The notes under the pieces were generated by a model. It made no database searches and was not told the DNA's origin. It worked only from the letters and a program-made list of their open reading frames with translations. A stretch of 41,826 bases of DNA. Origin: an uncultured Sphingomonas sp. (GTDB lineage Bacteria; Pseudomonadota; Alphaproteobacteria; Sphingomonadales; Sphingomonadaceae). A program made the position numbers and the translations under genes. How positions within the stretch are numbered: position 1 is the stretch's first letter; each line of letters starts with the position of its first letter. Positions 33,727 to 40,862 of the stretch are shown here, piece after piece. Location of the stretch: NCBI RefSeq assembly GCF_902806265.1, contig NZ_CADCVZ010000019.1, positions 1 to 41,826 on the forward strand, given 5' to 3'.

Positions 33727-34488
33727 CTAGCGCACGCGGTACTGGCTTGGGGGCACTCCGAAGGCGCGGTGGAACATGGCCGTGAAGGCGCTCGGACTCT
33801 CGTAGCCGACGTCGAAGGCCACCGTGGTGACCGGGCTGCCGCTGGCCAGCAGCGATAGCGCTTCCATCAGCCGCACCTGCTGGCGCCACATGGCAACGCC
33901 CATGCCGGTTTCCTGCTTGAACAGCCGGGTAAAGGTCCGCCGGCCCATGCCCGCGACCTTGGCCAGTTCGTCCAAGTCGCGCTGATCGGAGGGATCGTCG
34001 AGGACTGCGCGGCAAACTCGGAGCAGACGGACGTCGCGCGGCATCGGCACATGGTAGGGCGCGTTGGGCATGGCGGCGATCTCCTCCTGCAGCAGGCGGA
34101 TGATGCGGCCCTCGCGCGCTTCCATGTCGTACTTGGCGCCGAAGTGCGCGACCTCCACGATCAAGGCCTTGAGGAAGTCCGATACCTCGATCACCCGGCA
34201 GTGACCCTCGCCGAAGTCGCGTACGCTGCGATCGAAGTATAGGGTCCGCAGCGACACGTGCCCGCGGCAGCCCACTTCATGCGCAACGCCTGCCGGGATC
34301 CACAAGGCGCGCTGCGGCGGAATGACGAAGCTGGCGGAGTCCACCACCACCGACATCACGCCCGACGAGGCATAGAGCAGCTGGGCCCGCCCGTGGCTGT
34401 GCTCTTCGTCCGTGAAGCCGGGCGCATATTCGTCTTCCAGGCCGATGACCGGGCAACACGGATCGTCGGAATCGATAAAATGCTTCAT
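33727..34488 (-). CDS. AraC-family transcriptional regulator
   Basis: Regulator of 253 aa with an N-terminal cupin-like sensing domain (HSHGRAQLLYASSGVMSV, IPPQRALWIPAGVAHEV) and a C-terminal double helix-turn-helix: LDELAKVAGMGRRTFTRLFK, then VTTVAFDVGYESPSAFTAMF ending FGVPPSQYR. It is divergent from the esterase/PaiB/porin operon across 199 bases and so most likely controls that operon and perhaps itself. It ends exactly back to back with the preceding plus-strand gene: the two TAG stops touch inside the palindrome CGCTAGCTAGCG (33721-33732). The effector is unknown. Confidence 0.95.
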   Translation of the reverse strand: MKHFIDSDDPCCPVIGLEDEYAPGFTDEEHSHGRAQLLYASSGVMSVVVDSASFVIPPQRALWIPAGVAHEVGCRGHVSLRTLYFDRSVRDFGEGHCRVIEVSDFLKALIVEVAHFGAKYDMEAREGRIIRLLQEEIAAMPNAPYHVPMPRDVRLLRVCRAVLDDPSDQRDLDELAKVAGMGRRTFTRLFKQETGMGVAMWRQQVRLMEALSLLASGSPVTTVAFDVGYESPSAFTAMFHRAFGVPPSQYRVR

Positions 34489-34687
34489 TGGCCCACTCGC
34501 GACAGCTGCCGCAGGATTGTCGATCTAAGAGCTTAAGCAAACCAAGAGCAATCGCAAGGGCAAACGCTGGCGAGCGCGATGCCCAAGGCGGATGGAAACT
34601 GGCCCGCAGGCACAAGCGAGGTAACGGTTGGGACTCCAATCACATGCACACGTCTGCTCGGAACATGCGCACTGGAGATGCCTGATT

Positions 34688-35647
34688 ATGCATGGCGGGG
34701 GCGAGCGGGGCCAACTGGACGACCTTGAGCCCGGCGTCCGCCAGTTCCAGCAACGAGTCGCCGCGGATTACCACCGCTTGTCGGACGGCGGTACGCCGGA
34801 CATCCATGAACGCCGGCGAGTGGCGGAGCTGGTGCGTCGGCCCTGGGCGAAGGGCGGGCCGGAGATGGCCGATGTCCGCGACCTACGCGCCGGAGAGCGG
34901 CAGGTCGCTGTTCGCATCTATCGGCCGACGAGCGATCCACGGCTGCCCGCGCTGATCTACATCCATGGCGGCGGCTGGATGCTGTTCAGCGTCGACACTC
35001 ACGACCGGCTGATGCGCGAATATGCGGCCCGCGCCCGGGTCAACGTGATCGGTGTCGATTATAGCCTGGCACCCGAAGCCCGCTTCCCGCACCCGGTGCT
35101 CGAAGCGGTCGACGTGGTTCGCTGGGTCCGGTGGGAGCTGGACTCCGGCCTGCTTGCTCCGGCCGCCCTCGCGATCGGCGGCGACTCGGCGGGAGCCAAT
35201 CTGGCGGTCGCCGCCAACTTGGCCCTCCGCGACGCTGGCGAGCCGGTGCTCGATGCCGCCCTGCTCAATTACGGCGCGTTCGATTGCGAACGGCGGTCGT
35301 CGCATGATCGCTACGGCGGACCCTCCTACACCTTGACGCCGGGCGAGATGGACGAGTTCTGGGAGGCCTATGTCCCCTCGGGCGAGCGGTTCAACCCGCT
35401 GGCCCGCCCGTTGCTGGCCGATCTCACCGGCCTTCCGCCGACCTTCCTCTGCGTGGCCGAGTGCGACATCCTGGCCGACGAGAACCAGGAGATGGCGCGT
35501 CGGCTGCAGGCCGCGGGTGTGCCGACCACCGTCGGCAGCTATCCCGGCGCCACCCACAGCTTCCTGGAGGCCGTCAGCGTTTCGCCGCTTGCCGACCGCG
35601 CGATCGACGATGCCGCGAGCTGGCTGTCCAAGGTCCTCGCGCGGTGA
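34688..35647 (+). CDS. Alpha/beta hydrolase, hormone-sensitive lipase-type esterase
   Basis: Cytoplasmic esterase of 319 aa in the HSL/acetyl-esterase family. The oxyanion motif is IYIHGGGW (HGGG 93-96), the nucleophile S167 is in GGDSAGAN, and the triad is completed by D260 in ECDILADE and H290 in PGATHSF. No signal peptide is seen. ATG 34688 is chosen, with GGAG ten bases upstream; the frame from 34628 adds a non-conserved stretch. First gene of an operon with a PaiB-like protein and an OprB porin. It may remove acyl groups from a sugar or aromatic substrate, as an inference from the porin. Confidence 0.93.
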   Translation: MHGGGERGQLDDLEPGVRQFQQRVAADYHRLSDGGTPDIHERRRVAELVRRPWAKGGPEMADVRDLRAGERQVAVRIYRPTSDPRLPALIYIHGGGWMLFSVDTHDRLMREYAARARVNVIGVDYSLAPEARFPHPVLEAVDVVRWVRWELDSGLLAPAALAIGGDSAGANLAVAANLALRDAGEPVLDAALLNYGAFDCERRSSHDRYGGPSYTLTPGEMDEFWEAYVPSGERFNPLARPLLADLTGLPPTFLCVAECDILADENQEMARRLQAAGVPTTVGSYPGATHSFLEAVSVSPLADRAIDDAASWLSKVLAR

Positions 35648-36255
35648 CGGGGCAGCCTGCCGGGCGCGGGTGGAGCGACCGCGACGTCGTCGAGCTGATC
35701 GAAGCTCATCCGCTTGCCTTCGTCATCAGCGGCGAGGGCTTCGTCACCACGCCCCTGCCGATGCTCGTCGAAACCGATGCGTCCGGACGTCCGGCGACGC
35801 TGCTCGGCCACTTCGCCCGCCGCAATCCACAGGTGGACGTCCTCCGCGCCGACCCGCGCGGTTGCTTTCTGTTCGTCGGACCGCACGGCTACGTGTCGCC
35901 GGAGCTCGTCACCACGACCAAGGATTGGGCGCCAACCTGGAACTACGCCTTCGCCCGGATCGTCGCCGACGTGGCGTTCGACGAGGAGCTCAACGGCGAA
36001 GCCATCCAGCAGCTGGTCGAGAAGATGGAGAGCGGACGGCGGGAGCCGTGGACCACGGCCGAGATGGGCGAACGCTACGAGCGGCTGAAAGCGCAGGTGA
36101 TCGGCTTTCGTGCGACGATCGTCGAGGTCGATGCGCGGTTCAAGCTGGCGCAGGACGAGCGGCCGGAAGTGCTGGAGGACATCGTCGCCGGGTTCGCGGG
36201 AACCGGGCTCGCCAGCTGGATGCAGCGCTTCAACGCGGACCGGCTTGCCACATGA
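35644..36255 (+). CDS. FMN-binding PaiB-like protein
   Basis: Protein of 203 aa in the PaiB family of flavin-binding split-barrel proteins, originally named as negative transcriptional regulators. Family segments are LAFVISGEGFVTTPLPMLV, LLGHFARRNPQ, FVGPHGYVSPELV and DWAPTWNYAFARI, then the C-terminal basic part with IVGF-type IVAGFAGTG. The start is GTG 35644, overlapping the esterase stop as GTGA; the frame from 35461 is a shadow. Its stop in turn overlaps the porin start. Whether it binds DNA or acts as a flavin enzyme cannot be decided. Confidence 0.9.
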   Translation: MTGQPAGRGWSDRDVVELIEAHPLAFVISGEGFVTTPLPMLVETDASGRPATLLGHFARRNPQVDVLRADPRGCFLFVGPHGYVSPELVTTTKDWAPTWNYAFARIVADVAFDEELNGEAIQQLVEKMESGRREPWTTAEMGERYERLKAQVIGFRATIVEVDARFKLAQDERPEVLEDIVAGFAGTGLASWMQRFNADRLAT

Positions 36256-37388
36256 AGGCCAATGCCCTCACGGCCCTTCTGCTCGCCTGCTCTGCCACCC
36301 CCGCGCTTGCCGAGACCAAGCCGCCAATCACGCTTGGGGTCGGCTACACCAGCGACAGCTTCTTCAACGTCGATGGCGGTATCAAGGAAGGTTTCCGGCA
36401 GATGGGCCTGCTGGAGCTTACCGGGGACGCCGACCTGTCCCCCGTGCTGGTGGACGGTGCGTCGGCTCACGCAAGCCTCCAGTGGGTCCATGGCCGCTCG
36501 CTCAGCGGCGACCTGATCGGCGACGCCCAGGTCCACAGCAACATCGACGCGCCCGATGCCGTGCGCTTGTTCGAAGCCTGGCTCGAACTGCCCGTCGCGG
36601 CCAAGGGGCGGATCAAGGCCGGACTGGTCGACCTCAACGGCGACTTCGACGTGCAGACCGTCGGCGCGTTGTTCCTGAACTCGTCGCATGGGATCGGCCC
36701 CGACTTTTCCCAGAGCGGACTGCAGGGGCCCTCCATCTTCCCGATCACCTCGGGCGCAGTGGTGGCCGGCTGGCAGGAGGCCGGCTGGTCCGCTCGCATC
36801 GGCTTGTTCGATGCCGTCGCCGGACGGCGGGGCGACCCGCGCCGGAACGCCCTACGCCTCCCGGGTGCGACCGGCCTGCTCGCCGTGGCCGAAGCCGACG
36901 TGAAGCTGACGGAAGGCGTCGAGCTGCAGGTCGGCGGCTGGCAGTACAGCGATAAGTTCGACCGCATCGAACTGGCGGCGGATGGCGCCACAGTGCGCCG
37001 CCGCGGCAACCGCGGTGCTTATGCCCAGTTGGAGGGCCGGCTCGGCACGGTCGCGAGCCAGCCCCTCGACGGCTGGGTGCGGGTCGGCACTGCCGCGTCC
37101 CACGTCAACACTATCGGCCTGTATACCGGCGGCGGCCTCGCCTTCGGTCCGGAGAATGGCCGCTGGGGCCTGGCCCTCGCCCGCGCCCGGCTTGGCAACC
37201 CAGCGCGCCGGGCTGCGGCTCCTGCGGGGGCCGACAAGCATGAGACGGTGATCGAGCTGACCTATGCGCGCGCGGTCGCGGAGTGGCTGACGATCCAGCC
37301 GGACGTCCAATATGTGATCAATCCCGGCTGGGACCCGTCGCTGGGGAATGCGCTGGTTGCAGGCGTGCGCTTGAACTTCGCCCTGTAG
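36252..37388 (+). CDS. Carbohydrate-selective porin, OprB family
   Basis: Outer-membrane beta-barrel of 378 aa with signal peptide MKANALTALLLACSATPALA. OprB-type features include LFEAWLELPVAAKGRIKAGL, DLNGDFDVQTVGALFLNSSH and ITSGAVVAGWQEAGWSARIG, with alternating aromatic strands and the C-terminal VAGVRLNFAL. The start ATG overlaps the PaiB stop as ATGA. A 672-aa frame that covers it begins in the esterase gene and is not real upstream of 36252. The last 71 bases overlap the convergent PepSY gene. It probably brings in the sugar or glycoside on which the operon acts. Confidence 0.92.
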   Translation: MKANALTALLLACSATPALAETKPPITLGVGYTSDSFFNVDGGIKEGFRQMGLLELTGDADLSPVLVDGASAHASLQWVHGRSLSGDLIGDAQVHSNIDAPDAVRLFEAWLELPVAAKGRIKAGLVDLNGDFDVQTVGALFLNSSHGIGPDFSQSGLQGPSIFPITSGAVVAGWQEAGWSARIGLFDAVAGRRGDPRRNALRLPGATGLLAVAEADVKLTEGVELQVGGWQYSDKFDRIELAADGATVRRRGNRGAYAQLEGRLGTVASQPLDGWVRVGTAASHVNTIGLYTGGGLAFGPENGRWGLALARARLGNPARRAAAPAGADKHETVIELTYARAVAEWLTIQPDVQYVINPGWDPSLGNALVAGVRLNFAL

Positions 37389-38436
37389 CCCGGCGGCGCG
37401 CGAGCCACAGCGCGAGCCCGAGGACGATGGCGGCGACGAGTGCCAGCCCCACGGACAACGCCAGCACTCGGCCGGGCCAGCCGCCGATCTGCCCGGTATG
37501 GAGCGGATACAGCGTTACGACCAGCTGACGCCCGAAGGAGGCGGTTGCGGCATCGTGCGTCGACAGCACGCGCCCGTCTGCCGCCGCGACATAGACCACG
37601 CTGGCGCCCCACTTGCGCGTGACTTCCCCGGCGCTGCGCACTCGCACCCGGTACCACGGCGCGTCTTCGTCCGGCAGCGACACGCCGGCGAAGGTCGATC
37701 CGGGAAAGGCGCGCAACGCTGCACCCACGGCCTGGGCGAAGCCGACGGGCTGACCTTCAGCGGTGCTGGCGGGAAGCGGCGGGTCCGGAACGGCGGCGTC
37801 CAGTCGCGATTTCAAGCCATGCTCGAACACGAGCAGAATGCCGCTGCCGACCGCCAGCAGAGCGGGCACCGCGAGCCACAGCCCGACCTTGCGGTGCCAG
37901 CCGTAAAGCTTGGCGCGACCGCCCCCGACCGGCTTGGCGAACAGCGTCTTGCGCCACGTCCCACTCTTCGGCCAGGCGAGCTTCAGCCCGAGAAGGATGT
38001 TGGTCAGCAGAAGGATGCCGCTGATGCCGATCAGCCATTTGCCCCGCTCACCGGCAAGCAGCGAGGTATGAATGGAGGTCAGCGTGTCCCAGGTCGCGCC
38101 CTCGCCGGTGGACTGGTCGCCGTTCCGCTCCCGCAGCATGCGCCCCTGCCCATCGAGCCGCACGACGCGGTCCTCGCCGCCCACCGCTTGGTAGACATCG
38201 AACCGGCCGGCGCCTGTTCCGGAGGTCCAGACCGATGAGACCTCCGTCTCGGCGCGCGCGGCAAGCCCGTCGATGCGAGTACCTAGAGCGGTCCAGTCGG
38301 TGGGTACCGTCGCGGCCCTGATGGAAGTGTCGTCGAGCTCCCAGCGGAACACGCTCAGGGTGCCCGTGATTGCTTGCACCAGCCAGATGGCGAGCACGGC
38401 GAGACTGAGGTATCGATGGACCGCTCTCAAGGACAT
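37318..38436 (-). CDS. PepSY-associated membrane protein
   Basis: Inner-membrane protein of 372 aa with the PepSY_TM layout: MSLRAVHRYLSLAVLAIWLV as first helix with its histidine, SIHTSLLAGERGKWLIGISG, LYGWHRKVGLWLAVPALLAV, a periplasmic PepSY-like region and LYPLHTGQIGGWPGRVLALS before the last helix. These histidines match the haem- or iron-related group. ATG 38436 has GGGAGG ten bases upstream; the frame continues to 38670 but upstream lacks family features. The Arg/Ser-rich tail after the last helix overlaps the porin gene, so it is probably poorly conserved. Weakly related to the other PepSY protein at 22670. Confidence 0.92.
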   Translation of the reverse strand: MSLRAVHRYLSLAVLAIWLVQAITGTLSVFRWELDDTSIRAATVPTDWTALGTRIDGLAARAETEVSSVWTSGTGAGRFDVYQAVGGEDRVVRLDGQGRMLRERNGDQSTGEGATWDTLTSIHTSLLAGERGKWLIGISGILLLTNILLGLKLAWPKSGTWRKTLFAKPVGGGRAKLYGWHRKVGLWLAVPALLAVGSGILLVFEHGLKSRLDAAVPDPPLPASTAEGQPVGFAQAVGAALRAFPGSTFAGVSLPDEDAPWYRVRVRSAGEVTRKWGASVVYVAAADGRVLSTHDAATASFGRQLVVTLYPLHTGQIGGWPGRVLALSVGLALVAAIVLGLALWLARRRATGRSSSARLQPAHSPATGPSRD

Positions 38437-38620
38437 GCAGGACGGGCCTCCCGCACGTCGAATAAGCGGATGGGGAAGCCGCTTCTGCCGCCCGCGGGTC
38501 GGGAACTCAACCGATCGGGCAGGCGCACCGGCCCGCCTGCACTCATGCCGCGCCCGAGAGCAGTGGCATCTATCCAAAAGGTGAGGCACTGCACGGCCGT
38601 CAGGAGAGAGGAGTCCAACC

Positions 38621-39241
38621 ATGTTCGACCTCCCCCCGCCCGATCCAGCGATCGAGCTCAGCGTGGCCACCCGCGGTTATTCGAAAGGGATTGCGCAGAC
38701 TGAGGGGCCCCAGCTGTTGGTGCGCCCGGAACTTCAGCTGGGGCCGGCGCTGTTGAGCGTTTACGCCAAAAACGTGACCTCCCCGACATCGGATGGCGAA
38801 GCCGGGATCTCCGGCGGCTACCGCTTCGGGCTGGCAGGGCTCGACGTTGCGGCGACCGTTGTGGTCAAGACCTTGCTGGACCCAAGCAACGGAGTGGATG
38901 CAACCGCGCTCGAGCTGATCGGCGGCCTTTCGCGAACGTCCGGTCCGTTCAGCGGACGGCTGAACTACTTCTTCAGCCCGGATGAGCTCGGAACTACCCG
39001 CCGTTCCCACTACCTTGAGGGCTCCGGCACTTACGGACTCGGACGAGGCTTCTCCGCGTCGGCCGGCCTCGGCGTCCGCCGGCGCGTCGCCTCACCGAAT
39101 TACGTCAGCTACAATGCCGGCGCCAGTTACAAAATCTCCGACCAGCTGACCGCGGACCTGCGCTGGTTCGGCAACGACCGGAGCGAGCTCGGGGCCTTCT
39201 TCAAGGACCGTCTTGTGGGCACCTTGCGTGCGCGGTTCTGA
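38621..39241 (+). CDS. Small outer-membrane-type beta-barrel protein without visible signal peptide
   Basis: Protein of 206 aa resembling small proteobacterial barrels of the TorF/TIGR02001 kind: IELSVATRGYSKGIAQTEGP, alternating amphipathic strands such as GISGGYRFGLAGLDVAATVV, and a C-terminal LVGTLRARF with terminal phenylalanine. It begins MFDLPPPDPAIELS, with no hydrophobic export signal. I found no signal-like sequence in any frame of the 184 bases upstream. The start is well supported by AGGAGAGAGGAG just before the ATG. Either export is unusual, the upstream part has been lost, or it is a decayed barrel. Confidence 0.8.
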   Translation: MFDLPPPDPAIELSVATRGYSKGIAQTEGPQLLVRPELQLGPALLSVYAKNVTSPTSDGEAGISGGYRFGLAGLDVAATVVVKTLLDPSNGVDATALELIGGLSRTSGPFSGRLNYFFSPDELGTTRRSHYLEGSGTYGLGRGFSASAGLGVRRRVASPNYVSYNAGASYKISDQLTADLRWFGNDRSELGAFFKDRLVGTLRARF

Positions 39242-39869
39242 AGCCGGTCCGATCGTTCCCCTGGCACCACGCCGCGGACTGCAAGTAAGGGATCTGCTGG
39301 TGCGCGATCTGCGCGTGAACCTAGCGGTTCGCGGCGGCGAGTGTCTGATCATTCGGGGAGCTTCAGGATCGGGCAAGACGCGCTTGCTGCGGGCGATCGC
39401 CGACCTCGATCCCGCTTCTGGAGAGATCGTCCTGGACGGCGTTGCGCGCGAGGCTATCGCCGCGCCTCAGTGGCGCCGCCGCATATGCTATGTGTCGGCG
39501 GAACCGGGCTGGTGGTGCGATACCGTGGCGCCCCATTACCCAACCTGGCCCTCGCTCCTGCCGATGCTTGGAGCCCTCGGACTTTCCGCCGACCATGGAG
39601 CGCGCGTCGTTGCCAGCCTGTCCACGGGCGAGCGGCAGCGCCTGGCGCTGCTGCGCGCGCTTGCCATCGAACCGGAAGTGCTGCTGCTGGACGAGCCGAC
39701 CTCGGCGCTCGATGCGGCAGCCACCCGGGCGGTCGAAGCCATCCTCCAGGATCGGATGGAGCACGGCCTGGCAATACTGCTCGCGACCCACAACAGCGCT
39801 CAAGCCGAGCGGTTCGGCGGGCGACACCTGGTTCTTTGCAGCGCGACAGTCGAGGCGACGGAACGGTGA
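39228..39869 (+). CDS. ABC transporter ATPase, FetA/YbbL-like
   Basis: Compact ATPase of about 213 aa. Motifs are Walker A RGASGSGKTRLL, Q-loop region ICYVSAEPGWW with a short substituted Q position, signature SLSTGERQRLALLRAL, Walker B EVLLLDEPTSALDAA and H-loop LLATHNSAQ. The start is GTG 39228 or TTG 39213, overlapping the barrel gene end by 14-29 bases. The next gene is a FetB-like permease overlapping by four bases, which fixes the assignment. In E. coli FetAB is linked to iron export and oxidative-stress tolerance; that role is assumed from homology. Confidence 0.92.
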   Translation: MRGSEAGPIVPLAPRRGLQVRDLLVRDLRVNLAVRGGECLIIRGASGSGKTRLLRAIADLDPASGEIVLDGVAREAIAAPQWRRRICYVSAEPGWWCDTVAPHYPTWPSLLPMLGALGLSADHGARVVASLSTGERQRLALLRALAIEPEVLLLDEPTSALDAAATRAVEAILQDRMEHGLAILLATHNSAQAERFGGRHLVLCSATVEATER

Positions 39870-40657
39870 ACTACACGGCGCTGTCCTACTCCGACCTGCT
39901 CGCGCCCGCCGCGCTGATCCTGATCAACGGAGCGCTCTCCCTGCGCTTGCGGCTGGGCGTCGAGCGACAGCTGATCGTTGCGGCTCTGCGCATGGTGGCG
40001 CAGCTGAGCCTGGCCGGATTCGTGCTTACGCTCCTGTTCAGGGCCGTTTCCCCGTTCTGGACCGGATTGGCCGCGGCGGTGATGGTGCTCTTCGCCGGGC
40101 GGGAAATCGCTGCCCGCCAGAGCCGCAAACTCATCGGCGGATGGAGCTTCGGGCTGGGGACGCTATGCGCGCTGACCGCGGCGGGATCGCTTACTGCACT
40201 GACGCTTGTCGGCCCGATCGCTGCAGACCCGTGGTACCATCCCCGCTATGCGCTGCCGCTGCTGGGCATGATCCTTGGTAACACGCTGACGGGGATCAGC
40301 CTCGGCCTGGATGTGCTGACCAACGGCGCCGTCCGGCAGCGCGCGGCGATCGAAGCGCAACTGGCGCTTGGCGCTTCGCGCTGGACTGCCCTGCTGCCGG
40401 TCACCAGGGATGCGATCCGCAGCGGACTCATCCCAACCATCAACACCATGGCGGCGATCGGGATAGTGTCATTGCCCGGCATGATGACCGGCCAGATCCT
40501 GGCCGGCGTCGCGCCGGTCGATGCGGTGAAGTACCAGATCCTGATCATGTTCGTGATCGCAGGCGCGACTGCATTCGGAACCTTGATGGCAGTCGCCGCG
40601 GCCGTGTTTCTGATCACCGATGACCGCCATAGAATGCGTCTCGATCGGCTCGGCTGA
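39866..40657 (+). CDS. ABC transporter permease, FetB/YbbM-like (UPF0014)
   Basis: Inner-membrane permease of 263 aa with about seven hydrophobic helices. Family strings are LRMVAQLSLAGFVLTLLF, GREIAARQSRKL, LPLLGMILGNTLTGISLGLD and EAQLALGASRWTALLPVTRD, with the highly conserved TINTMAAIGIVSLPGMMTGQ. It begins at GTG 39866, overlapping the ATPase stop as GTGA. Together they form a two-gene exporter with no binding protein. The likely substrate is iron or another metal by analogy to E. coli FetAB. Confidence 0.94.
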   Translation: MNYTALSYSDLLAPAALILINGALSLRLRLGVERQLIVAALRMVAQLSLAGFVLTLLFRAVSPFWTGLAAAVMVLFAGREIAARQSRKLIGGWSFGLGTLCALTAAGSLTALTLVGPIAADPWYHPRYALPLLGMILGNTLTGISLGLDVLTNGAVRQRAAIEAQLALGASRWTALLPVTRDAIRSGLIPTINTMAAIGIVSLPGMMTGQILAGVAPVDAVKYQILIMFVIAGATAFGTLMAVAAAVFLITDDRHRMRLDRLG

Positions 40658-40704
40658 GAACCAGGCGGCGGACCGGCCACCCGCGGGCACGGCTGTACGG
40701 GGCT

Positions 40705-40727
40705 GCGGGAGAACTGAACTTTCCCGC
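40705..40727 (+). terminator. Hairpin after the FetAB-like genes, possible terminator
   Basis: GCGGGAGA (40705-40712), a seven-base loop and TTTCCCGC (40720-40727) form an eight-pair stem including one G-U pair. It lies 48 bases after the permease stop. No run of T follows, so intrinsic termination would be weak. Confidence 0.35.
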
Positions 40728-40745
40728 ATTCACACCAAAGCTCAT

Positions 40746-40773
40746 TTGACAATTATCGGGCCAGACGCATTAT
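40746..40773 (+). promoter_or_regulatory. Housekeeping sigma-type promoter before the serine hydrolase
   Basis: A perfect -35 hexamer TTGACA (40746-40751) is followed after 16 bases by CATTAT (40768-40773), which matches TATAAT at four of six positions. It lies in the 205-base gap between the permease and the serine hydrolase, about 90 bases before the start codon. The hit is unusually good for this GC-rich window. Confidence 0.6.
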
Positions 40774-40862
40774 CGCCTCGCTAGGACGCAAGCGGCCTGC
40801 TTCGGCGAATAGCTCGCGTCTTCGACGCTGGCAGCGACGGCGGGGAAGATGGGATAAAACCG

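Noticed and set aside
34531-34538. GCTTAAGC palindrome as an AraC-type operator
   Set aside because: AraC-family sites are usually direct repeats and no second copy is present in the 199-base divergent region.
35370-36251. Long plus-strand frame joined in phase to the OprB porin
   Set aside because: The upstream portion is a shadow of the esterase and PaiB-like genes. The porin has its own signal peptide directly at ATG 36252.
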